Shown piece by piece: positions 48,024 through 55,024 of a stretch of DNA of 64,000 bases. This stretch comes from Lignipirellula cremea (GTDB taxonomy: Bacteria; Planctomycetota; Planctomycetia; Pirellulales; Pirellulaceae). The position numbers and the translations under genes were made by a program. The notes under the pieces are model-generated. The model ran no database searches. It saw only the letters and a program-made list of their open reading frames with translations, and was not told the DNA's origin. Every line of letters starts with the position of its first letter. The first letter of the stretch is position 1. The stretch covers positions 6,491,001 through 6,555,000 of the forward strand of contig NZ_CP036433.1 of the NCBI RefSeq assembly GCF_007751035.1, given 5' to 3'.

Positions 48024-49421
48024 ATGACCAGTGTGCGCAGTTACCTCGCTCTTTCGCTTCTTGCTGTCCTGACGCAGGCGCCGATGATACTGCCCGCTTC
48101 GGCTGCGGACGACAAGACTGCGGCCAGGCCCAATATCGTCTTTATCCTCGCCGACGACCTGGGGTGGGCGGATGTCGCTTTTCACGACGGCAACGCCCCG
48201 ACGCCCCATCTGGATCGGCTGGCCCGCGAGGGGCTAGAGCTGGGACAGCACTACGTCGCTCCGGTGTGCAGTCCCACGCGAACCGGTTTCCTGACCGGTC
48301 GCTGCTGGAGTCGCTTTGGCGTCACGAGTCCTCAGAACACTCGGGCGCTCCCCTGGGACACGGTCACGCTTCCCCGCGCACTCAAGAGTACAGGCTACGC
48401 TACGTGTCTGACGGGCAAATGGCATCTTGGCTCGCAGTCGGCGGAGGGGCCGAATCATTTTGGCTTTGACCATTCGTACGGTTCGCTGGCTGGCGGCGTC
48501 AGTCCATGGAATCATCGCTACAAGAAAGGTCCGTACAGCGAGACCTGGCATCGCAATGAGAAACTGATCGAAGAATCCGGCCATGTCACCGACCTGATCA
48601 CGGCGGAAGCGGTCCACTGGATTGAGACTCGCGACTCCGCCCCGTTCTTCCTGTATGTGCCTTTTACCGCGGTTCACTTGCCGCTCAAAGAACCGGAAGA
48701 ATGGGTAAGCCGTGTCCCCGACACGATTCAAGGAGACGTGCCGCGCCATTACGCCGCCAGCATCATGCACCTGGATGACGCCGTTGGCCAGATTCTGGAC
48801 GCCCTCGACAGGACCAGGCAGCGCCACAATACGCTCTTCGTCTTCACCAGTGATAATGGCGGCAGTACGGCGGAAAACAACGATCTCAAGTATCCCGACG
48901 ATCACTGTCCCAACGGCAAGCTGACGGGCAACAACAAACCGCTACGCGGACAGAAAGGCGACATCTACGAAGGCGGCGTGAGGGCGCCGACGATCGTCTC
49001 CTGGCCCGGCCGAGCGAAACCGGGCGTCTTCCATCAGCCCGTGCAGATCACAGACTGGATGCCGACGTTCTGCTCGATCGCCGGCTATCAACCGCAGCGA
49101 GATTTGAAGTGGGACGGCGTCGACCTCACCGCCGCTTTGGAGACACACTCGCCATTGCCGACACGCCCGCTGTATGCCGTCGCGCCAGGCTGGCGTGCAA
49201 GATCGTTGCGGCTGGGCGACTGGAAACTCATCGTACAAGGGCGAGACGCTGCCCAGCGCAGCGAACTATACAACCTCGCTGCGGATCCGTCCGAGTCCAA
49301 GAACCTCGCCGAACAAGAGCCAGCTCGCCTGGAGCAACTCCTCGAAAAACTTGAAGCGGCGTCGAAGAGTGACTCGGACGCGGTGGCGAAAGACTCAGAC
49401 CCAAGAGAAAGCAAGCACTGA
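48024..49421 (+). CDS. Secreted sulfatase, formylglycine type
   Basis: A 465-residue arylsulfatase-family enzyme with signal peptide (to about residue 28). The maturation motif C82-S-P-T-R carries the cysteine converted to formylglycine, and the metal site starts with NIVFILADDLGWADV. Other family segments are GKWHLGSQ and FVFTSDNGGST. It hydrolyses sulfate esters; planctomycetes carry many such enzymes for algal polysaccharides, but the substrate here is unknown. The C-terminal ~25 residues are charged and probably disordered. It lies between the G8 protein and a carbohydrate esterase fragment. Confidence 0.94.
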   Translation: MTSVRSYLALSLLAVLTQAPMILPASAADDKTAARPNIVFILADDLGWADVAFHDGNAPTPHLDRLAREGLELGQHYVAPVCSPTRTGFLTGRCWSRFGVTSPQNTRALPWDTVTLPRALKSTGYATCLTGKWHLGSQSAEGPNHFGFDHSYGSLAGGVSPWNHRYKKGPYSETWHRNEKLIEESGHVTDLITAEAVHWIETRDSAPFFLYVPFTAVHLPLKEPEEWVSRVPDTIQGDVPRHYAASIMHLDDAVGQILDALDRTRQRHNTLFVFTSDNGGSTAENNDLKYPDDHCPNGKLTGNNKPLRGQKGDIYEGGVRAPTIVSWPGRAKPGVFHQPVQITDWMPTFCSIAGYQPQRDLKWDGVDLTAALETHSPLPTRPLYAVAPGWRARSLRLGDWKLIVQGRDAAQRSELYNLAADPSESKNLAEQEPARLEQLLEKLEAASKSDSDAVAKDSDPRESKH

Positions 49422-49512
49422 ACCACGAAAGTATCCGATGACACGCCCTGGCCGCCGCCACGACAATCTCCATCGTGCCGAGTTGGCAAACATCACGATC
49501 ACAGCTGGGAAT

Positions 49513-49622
49513 CCACGGGAACGAGGGGAAAATAACTTCGGTTTTTGTATAGTGAGCCGAACGCGCTAGCGTCGGGCGGTTCTACTCCTGTGAGCCGAAG
49601 TTATTCTTCCCCAGTTCCACGG
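49513..49622. repeat. Long imperfect inverted repeat before esterase gene
   Basis: Arms 49513-49541 and 49595-49622 pair over about 28 bases with a few mismatches, the right arm ending one base before the esterase ATG. The loop contains a second small palindrome (CCGAACGC...GCGTCGG) and repeats of gtgagccgaa. Confidence 0.75.
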
Positions 49623-50100
49623 ATGAAAACAAAACCGATGGCCGCCTCGCTGTTAATCGTGTTGGCGACCGTGATCGGAGCGGACGCCGCAGAGCCACTC
49701 CGGCTGGCCGGTATTTTTGCGGATCACATGGTGCTGCAACGCGAGCAACCGATTCCTGTCTGGGGCTGGGCGAACAAAGACGCGACCGTGAAGGCGGATT
49801 TCGCCGGGCAGAGAGCTGAGACCAAAGCAGCCGCGGACGGTTCCTGGTCCGTCGCGCTCAAGCCGTTGGCAGCGAATAGCAAGGAAGCATCGCTACAAGT
49901 TGAGAGCGGTAGCGAGACGGTTGTCATCCGGGACGTCCTGGTCGGCGAAGTCTGGCATGCGAGCGGCCAATCAAACATGGCGATGAATGTGGGGGCAATG
50001 GCCAGGGAGCTGAAGAATGTCAATGCCGACATTGCCGCGGCGGACCTGCCGTCTCTCAGATTCTGCCGGATCAATGAACCCGAATCCGCCCAACCTCTGA
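49623..50100 (+). pseudogene. Truncated sialate O-acetylesterase (SASA family)
   Basis: The first ~160 residues of a secreted carbohydrate O-acetylesterase: signal peptide MKTKPMAASLLIVLATVIGA, then LAGIFADHMVLQREQPIPVWGW and the catalytic-Ser block GEVWHASGQSNM. Full proteins of this family are about 500 residues. Similarity ends near base 50100, where the frame runs into the reversed recombinase gene for about 20 meaningless codons (PHPRRRRRLASAGR). The missing part, including the C-terminal catalytic Asp/His block, is not elsewhere in the window. The exact breakpoint is uncertain by about 25 bases. Confidence 0.85.
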
Positions 50101-50786
50101 TAGATCTGCCCAACCCGCATCCAAGGCGGCGCCGACGCCTTGCATCAGCTGGTCGATGATCTGGCGCGTATGTTCGCCGCCGGGCTCGGTGACGTGCAAG
50201 TACCGCGCGGTGGTCTGCAACGAACTATGGCCCAGCAGCTGCTGCACGCGTCGCAGCCCGACGCCGGCTTCGATCAGGTGCGAGGCATAGCTGTGCCGCA
50301 GCGTATGAATCGAGACCGACTTGGCCAGCCCTGACTGATCGACGACCCGCTTCCAGGCGCCCTGCACGCTGGCTTCGGCCATCGGCTTGTCGGCGACGCC
50401 GCCTTGGTTGCGGCCGCGTCCCAACGCGGGAAACAACCAGCGCGGGTTACGATGTTCGAGCCAGTAACGGCGCAGCATCGCCAGCAGTTCTTGCGGCAGG
50501 AGAATAAAGCGATCCTTGGCGCCTTTGCCGCGATGCACATGCAGCATCATCCGCTGGCTGTCGAGATCGGCGACCTGCAGATGCAGCCCTTCATTGAGCC
50601 GCAAGCCGCAAGCGTAGACCGTCCACAAGTAAGCCCGGTTGTGGCGGGTCCGCACGGCGGCGAGCAACTGCCGCACCTCCGGCCGCGACAGCACGTCGGG
50701 CAACGTCTTCTGCGGCGGGATGCGAATGTTGAGCAGCGTGGCCCACGCGCGCGGCGCGGTGAAGTGATAAAAGAACTTCACGCTAC
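50071..50786 (-). pseudogene. Tyrosine recombinase, C-terminal part (split by IS66)
   Basis: The catalytic domain of a tyrosine recombinase: Arg in ACGLRLNEGLHL, Lys in RGKGAKDRF, HTLRHSYASHL (His-x2-Arg), LLGHSSLQTTARYLHV (His and nucleophile Tyr). If one 8-bp duplicate and the IS66 element are removed it joins in frame to 52305-52515, giving 308 codons. It resembles recombinases carried by some IS91-group elements rather than IntI: the IntI-specific insertion between the Lys and HxxR motifs is absent. The last ~15 codons probably read into the interrupted esterase gene. Confidence 0.88.
50779..50786. repeat. IS66 target-site duplication, left copy
   Basis: Sequence cacgctac, paired with cacgccac at 52297-52304 (seven of eight identical). 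IS66 elements make 8-bp duplications. Confidence 0.8.
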
Positions 50787-52296
50787 GTAACCCTTCAGCC
50801 TTCTGAAATCGCTCTTGGCTGATTTCGACAAATTCGTTCTGTTTTGGGGATCATGGACGCTTCCCTTTCTAACGACGATGGCCTGGTGGACGCCGCCTTT
50901 TTGGAGAAGGTGCTGCGTGGGCGGTTGAGTGAGGCTGAGGCTCGAACGTTTGCTGCGGCCGGGGCCGAGATTATCGCCTTTACCATGCTGGCGCTTACGC
51001 AGCGGGTCGCTGGTCAGCAGGCGGCCGGGCCGAACACGCCGTCGGCCGCCGTTCCGCCGTACGCCAAGCCGACCGCTTCGCCCAGGAAAGGTCAGCGGCG
51101 ACGCGGCGGACAAAAAGGACATCCCGGCGTCACCCGACCGCCGCTTCCTGAGCCGGATCGGCGCCGCGAACTCCAACTCGATTGTTGCCCTGAGTGCCAG
51201 GGCAAGCTGCAGCGAACAGGCGACACTCGCACTCGCCGCAGCGAAGACATTCCCGACGGCCTCAAGCCGGTCATTACGGAAGACATCCTGCATCGCGACT
51301 ATTGCCCGACCTGCAAAAAACGCGTCGAGCCCAAGCCGCCCGACGTCCTGCCGAACTGCACGCTCGGCAATCGCACGCTGGTCCTGTCGGCCGTGCTCCA
51401 TTACCTGCAGGGACTGACGATCAGCCAGATTGTCGACACCTTCAACTTCCATCTGCGAATGAAGGTCACGCCGGGCGGGCTCATGCAGATGTGGCATCGG
51501 CTGGCGACTCTGCTGTTCGCCTGGTACGTGCAGATTCAAGCCGAATGTCTCGACTCGGCCCGGCTCAACGCCGACGAAACCGGCTGGCGAGTGCAAGGCA
51601 AGACGCATTGGCTGTGGTGCTTCGCCGGGCCGGATGCGACTTTCTATATGATCGATCGCAGTCGCGGTTCGCCGGCGTTACAAAAGTTTTTTACCAAAGC
51701 CTTCGAAGGCGTCCTCATTACCGACTTCTGGTCGCCGTACGATGCGATCGTCTGCGCCGACAAACAGAAGTGCTGGCCGCACCTGCTGCGCGACATGGCG
51801 AGCGTCGACGAAAAACACGCCGGTGACAAGGTCTGGCAGTCGTTCGCGCGGCGAGTGATCAGCGTCTATCGCGAAGCGAAGAAACTGCACGCCGCCAAGG
51901 CGACAACGGCTGCGGTCGACTACGACATCGCCGCGATGCGATTAGAAAGCCGACTGGCGACCATCGCCGGCGAAGCCTGGAACCACCCCGACGCGGCCCG
52001 CCTCGCCAAACGCCTGGCGAAGTACGGCGACCAGCTGCTGACCTTTTTATGGCACGACGACATCCCCTCGGACAACAACCACGGCGAGCGTCAGATTCGT
52101 CCGGCGGTGATGATCCGCAAGAACAGTTACGGCAACCACAGCGACCGCGGCATGCTCACCCAATCGGTACTGATGACGATCTTCCGCACCCTCAAACTGC
52201 GAAATCAACAACCGCTCGAAACGATCCTCGAAGCCCTCGCGAACTACGCCAAAACCGGAAAAATCCCGCCCCTGCCGCAGAAGGCTGAATAGTTAC
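50787..52296 (+). mobile_element. Complete IS66-family insertion sequence
   Basis: A 1510-bp element. Terminal inverted repeats match at 17 of the first 19 bases (GTAAC..TTCAGCCTTCTG type; left from 50787, right from 52296 inward), and it is flanked by near-identical 8-bp duplications. It has a single transposase gene and no tnpA/tnpB helpers, as in the ISBst12-like subgroup. It lies inside the tyrosine-recombinase gene. Confidence 0.93.
50853..52292 (+). CDS. IS66-family transposase
   Basis: A 479-residue TnpC-type DDE transposase. The order is a helical start, a Gly/Arg-rich linker (GQRRRGGQKGHPG), a zinc-binding cluster (CPECQ...CPTCKK), and the catalytic domain with D241 (NADETGW), D291 (ITDFWSPYD) and E412 (NNHGERQIRP, followed by the family's YGNHSDRG). 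All expected residues are present, so the protein may be active. ATG at 50853 is used; TTG at 50844 is possible. The stop lies four bases before the right end of the element. Confidence 0.94.
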   Translation: MDASLSNDDGLVDAAFLEKVLRGRLSEAEARTFAAAGAEIIAFTMLALTQRVAGQQAAGPNTPSAAVPPYAKPTASPRKGQRRRGGQKGHPGVTRPPLPEPDRRRELQLDCCPECQGKLQRTGDTRTRRSEDIPDGLKPVITEDILHRDYCPTCKKRVEPKPPDVLPNCTLGNRTLVLSAVLHYLQGLTISQIVDTFNFHLRMKVTPGGLMQMWHRLATLLFAWYVQIQAECLDSARLNADETGWRVQGKTHWLWCFAGPDATFYMIDRSRGSPALQKFFTKAFEGVLITDFWSPYDAIVCADKQKCWPHLLRDMASVDEKHAGDKVWQSFARRVISVYREAKKLHAAKATTAAVDYDIAAMRLESRLATIAGEAWNHPDAARLAKRLAKYGDQLLTFLWHDDIPSDNNHGERQIRPAVMIRKNSYGNHSDRGMLTQSVLMTIFRTLKLRNQQPLETILEALANYAKTGKIPPLPQKAE

Positions 52297-52304
52297 CACG
52301 CCAC
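52297..52304. repeat. IS66 target-site duplication, right copy
   Basis: Sequence cacgccac, pairing with 50779-50786 apart from one base. Confidence 0.8.
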
Positions 52305-52515
52305 TAACAGCGACGCGCATCGAGCCGGGAGCAAAACCGCAGTCATTCTTGAAATACAGCAAATACTGCCGCACCTGCTCCTCGCTCAGCCGATCCGGCG
52401 GCGTGCGAAAGTGTTCCGCCAACTTCCGCACCGCCCGCAAATACGCCTCCTGGGTGCGTTCGCTCAAGCCCCGCAGCTGCAGGTCTTCCGTCATCCGCCG
52501 TCGCAATTCGCTCAT
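52297..52515 (-). pseudogene. Tyrosine recombinase, N-terminal part (split by IS66)
   Basis: It begins with ATG at 52515 after a strong ggagg site and encodes the SAM-like core-binding start: SERTQEAYLRAVRKLAEHFR, then EEQVRQYLLYFKNDCGFAPG and SMRVAVSGV. The IS66 element follows directly. The next residues after removal of the element are KFFYHFTAPRAWATL from the C-terminal part, which rebuilds a normal recombinase sequence. The gene points away from the cassette array to its right. Confidence 0.9.
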
Positions 52516-52614
52516 GATCAACCTCCTGGAAAAACGCAAAGAAAAACGTCATTCCCAGGATGGCGTACAACCACAGCGAAGGGGTAAAATCAAAACCTGC
52601 CGCGCAGCGGCTTC

Positions 52615-52705
52615 CTTGAACAAAACATTGCACCCGAGTCGCGAAGTCGGGGCGCTTTCAAATGGACAATCACTCGTCGCGACCGGGTGAATGTAGACGT
52701 TCTGC
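52615..52705 (+). other. attC site 1 (left end degenerate)
   Basis: Right core GTTCTGC at 52699-52705. The inner arms pair well: CATTgCACCCG on the left with CGGGTGAATG on the right, leaving one extra G, the typical extrahelical base. The left core reads CTTGAAC instead of GCAGAAC, suggesting that an upstream cassette was cut away here. Confidence 0.8.
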
Positions 52706-52711
52706 TATGCC

Positions 52712-53245
52712 ATGAAAAACTTGATCGACAACGCACTCGATTACTGGGAAGCGTCAAAGTTGAATTGCCATCCAGGCGATGTGCCCTCCGACATGCTAAC
52801 GGGGGAGACCGAGGACGATTGGAGCTTCTGGAATGCAATAGAGAGCAAAGTGACAACTGACGAGATTCATGATCTCGAAAAGCACCTTGGAGTGACGTTT
52901 CCGCCGTCCTACAAAGAACTCCTTCAGCATCGGCATTTTATCGAACTTCAAATTGGTGAGGTGTCCTTTTTCTCCCATCCAAGCTCTGGCTGGCGCGCAT
53001 CTATTACTGACGCTGTGTTTGGAGGGTACCCACGCGCACTGTTGATAGATAAAGGATACATGCCTTTCGCGAATTACAGCGATTGGGGCCTTTGGTGCTT
53101 CGGTCTGAACGAGCCGAACCAGGATGGAGAATTTCCGATTTATCAATGGGACCACGAATGCGCGGAAGATTTCGTTAGGGTCGCAAACGATTTGCAAACC
53201 GGTCTTCAAGAGCAATGGGACAATCGTCACTCAGGCGAAGAGTGA
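52712..53245 (+). CDS. Cassette 1: SMI1/KNR4 (SUKH)-like immunity protein
   Basis: A 177-residue soluble acidic protein starting six bases after attC 1. The segment VTTDEIHDLEKHLGVTFPPSYKELL is split in family style (an E-x-LGV-x-FP-x2-Y-x2-LL pattern) and identifies a SUKH/SMI1-KNR4 domain; FGLNEPNQDGEFPIYQWDHE also fits. In bacteria most such proteins neutralise toxins of polymorphic or contact-dependent systems. No toxin gene is present, so it may give protection against toxins of other cells. Its G+C is lower than that of chromosomal neighbours. Confidence 0.82.
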   Translation: MKNLIDNALDYWEASKLNCHPGDVPSDMLTGETEDDWSFWNAIESKVTTDEIHDLEKHLGVTFPPSYKELLQHRHFIELQIGEVSFFSHPSSGWRASITDAVFGGYPRALLIDKGYMPFANYSDWGLWCFGLNEPNQDGEFPIYQWDHECAEDFVRVANDLQTGLQEQWDNRHSGEE

Positions 53246-53335
53246 GCAGAACAAAAAAATGCACCCGAGTCGCGAAGTCGGGCGTTTTTAAATGGACGAT
53301 CTCTCGTCGCCGCCGGTTGATTGGTAACGTTCTGG
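53246..53335 (+). other. attC site 2
   Basis: Runs from GCAGAAC (53246-53252), directly after the stop of cassette gene 1, to core GTTCTGG (53329-53335). Bases 53260-53282 match attC 1 (52629-52651) exactly, and both share the AAATGGAC centre. Confidence 0.88.
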
Positions 53336-53349
53336 CATCTGGAACCTAA

Positions 53350-53961
53350 TTGATAGACCGCATTGAAATTCACGAACGGCACGGGATGTGGATAGGATTG
53401 GTCAACGGCGACATTGCCGGCTGCGCGCGAACTCGCGATGCAGTCGTAGATATACTTGGTGCATTACTGCGCAACGAACTTGACGATGGCACGCATGATG
53501 GTATTGAAGCGGTCGGACTCACCATTGACGAATTGGCGCCCAAACGAAGTTCCCCGTCGACAGTTCCCCTACCTTCGTTGATAGACTTTGCAGAAGCGAA
53601 ATTGCGAGTTGCTGATCAATGGCTTCCGATCAGTGAGCGTCGGGTTAAGACACAAGTCGAAATCGTTGACGATTTGTGCGTTGCATACGAATGGGGCTGG
53701 GAGATTCATTGGCGCCCAATCAATCCTGATGATGGTGATCCCCGCTTCGTAAACGAGTATCATTTTCCCTACCTCGCAGACCGTGTTACAGGGACCGTCT
53801 GGTTGTCAGGTGGGACAAGAGGCATTCGTCGTGGCATAATCGAATTGCTCCAGAAACGTCCCGATGAATTGCGCGGACCCTATCCACCTGGTAAGCAGGG
53901 ATGGCTCACTGTGATTGATGAATTCGAGAAGGCTGGGGCGTTCGAGCCCCAAAATAAGTAG
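53350..53961 (+). CDS. Cassette 2: Imm35-like hypothetical protein
   Basis: A 203-residue soluble protein. It starts with TTG at 53350 (14 bases after attC 2); an ATG at 53386 is a possible alternative. The first half is unassigned. The second half (from about 78, FAEAKLRVADQWLP) runs through VDDLCVAYEWGWEIHW to LADRVTGTVWLSGGTRGI, resembling the immunity-protein-35 fold (a short domain with DR-TG near the end). A protective function is thus likely but unproven. The gene is enclosed by attC sites on both sides. Confidence 0.72.
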   Translation: MIDRIEIHERHGMWIGLVNGDIAGCARTRDAVVDILGALLRNELDDGTHDGIEAVGLTIDELAPKRSSPSTVPLPSLIDFAEAKLRVADQWLPISERRVKTQVEIVDDLCVAYEWGWEIHWRPINPDDGDPRFVNEYHFPYLADRVTGTVWLSGGTRGIRRGIIELLQKRPDELRGPYPPGKQGWLTVIDEFEKAGAFEPQNK

Positions 53962-54051
53962 CCAGAACAAAGGGTTGGACGCGGAGGCCTCGAAAGCGTC
54001 TTTTGAAATGGTTGATCTTTCGCTCGGCCCCGGTCAAACCAGACGTTCTGC
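53962..54051 (+). other. attC site 3
   Basis: Begins with CCAGAAC directly after the stop codon at 53961 and ends with GTTCTGC (54045-54051). The inner arms GGTTGGAC and GTCAAACC pair with one mismatch-type extra base. Confidence 0.87.
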
Positions 54052-54067
54052 CTGTTGAATTTCCACG

Positions 54068-54703
54068 ATGACTCAACGCGTCAAGTGTGCCGAATGCGAC
54101 AACATGATCCTTCCGCAAACCGCTGCGGACAACGATGGGTTGTGCGCGCAATGCGTCAAGATTTCGCCTGAATTACGTGCCGAGAAACGCGAATACGAAC
54201 GCCAACTTGCTGAAGGGCTTGTCTTCACGCCGAGTCCTGCTGAACGCGCGAATTCAAAGCTGCCACCAGAACTCGCCAATGGTCAATGGCAACTGCAACC
54301 TGAATACTACGCTGAACGGAACTTTGAATCGGCAATGGACGCCATCATCGCCGCGAAAACGGAATCGGGCGGCAACGTCTTCCTTGTGACCGATGATGGC
54401 GGACAACTGAATCTTGGTTTCACCGATCGCTACGGCGTTTGCGAGTATCAAAATCAAGACACGGGAGACTTTCGATACGCGTACACTAAATCGAATTTGC
54501 GTGAACAGGTGCCAGAAGAACTACATGTAGTGCAAGCGTGCCCGTGCTGTGGTGTTGGGATGCTTTGGTATCCGAGCCGATATCACATGCCGCGTGATAG
54601 AGCGTTCTCGTTGCTCGAAAACGCGGTTTCTGGTTGCGAGTCGCCCGGCGTGGAGTGGTTGGAAACTGACGACTTCTCGTATACTGAACACGGTCGCGGA
54701 TGA
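54068..54703 (+). CDS. Cassette 3: zinc-ribbon hypothetical protein
   Basis: A 211-residue soluble protein whose ATG lies 16 bases after attC 3. Residues 7-29 contain two CxxC pairs (CAECDN, CAQCVK) as in a zinc ribbon, and a third cysteine cluster (CPCCGVGM) occurs at about 160. The middle has FESAMDAIIAAKTESGGNVFLV and a run of hydrophilic strands. No known family was recognised. The stop is two bases before attC 4. Confidence 0.75.
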   Translation: MTQRVKCAECDNMILPQTAADNDGLCAQCVKISPELRAEKREYERQLAEGLVFTPSPAERANSKLPPELANGQWQLQPEYYAERNFESAMDAIIAAKTESGGNVFLVTDDGGQLNLGFTDRYGVCEYQNQDTGDFRYAYTKSNLREQVPEELHVVQACPCCGVGMLWYPSRYHMPRDRAFSLLENAVSGCESPGVEWLETDDFSYTEHGRG

Positions 54704-54705
54704 CG

Positions 54706-54795
54706 GCAGAACAAAGCGATGGACGCGGAGCCGCCGACACCGCGTTTACGAATGGACGATCGACCGCGGCGGCCCGGTCATCGCAGTCGTTACCT
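54706..54795 (+). other. attC site 4 (last, right core weaker)
   Basis: Begins with GCAGAAC (54706-54712) and ends with the divergent core GTTACCT (54789-54795). The GGACGCGGAG left arm and the CGAATGGACGATC centre are shared with the other sites. The different right core would belong to whatever lay next, now not recognisable. Confidence 0.75.
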
Positions 54796-55024
54796 GGCTG
54801 AAGTGCTTCGTGACTCACCTCCTGCGCAAAGTGAGGGTGGAGATGTCCCAGGAGGAACCGCAGGAAGCCGCGCAGTGGAAGCGTCGGCAACGCATCCTCG
54901 GTGAAGTCAAGCACCGTGGACGTTAGCAACTGGCTGTAAGGAGAAATCGGCGGACTCGGCCACGAGTCCGCACGCAATCCGGGATGCGCTGTGACCTGTG
55001 GCCAGGTCCTTGACCTTGCCGCCG

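Larger units (their letters stand above)
52615..54795 (+). mobile_element. Integron gene-cassette array (three cassettes, four attC)
   Basis: Four 90-91 bp attC sites alternate with three plus-strand genes: attC - gene - attC - gene - attC - gene - attC. Cutting after the G of each GTT core gives cassettes at 52700-53329, 53330-54045 and 54046-54789. In each one the six bases after the cut (TTCTGC, TTCTGG, TTCTGC) are complementary to the first bases of the attC that ends the same cassette (GCAGAA, CCAGAA, GCAGAA), as expected if each was inserted as a circle with a self-paired attC. No IntI integrase is visible, so it is a CALIN-type cluster or part of a larger integron. The genes are clearly lower in G+C than the flanks. 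Confidence 0.87.

Noticed and set aside
50071-52515. Calling the split recombinase an integron integrase (intI)
   Set aside because: The segment between the catalytic Lys region and HTLRH lacks the additional IntI helix, and the protein resembles IS91-associated recombinases.
54549-54926. A 125-codon frame across attC 4
   Set aside because: It overlaps cassette gene 3 and passes through the attC; no supporting start or motif.
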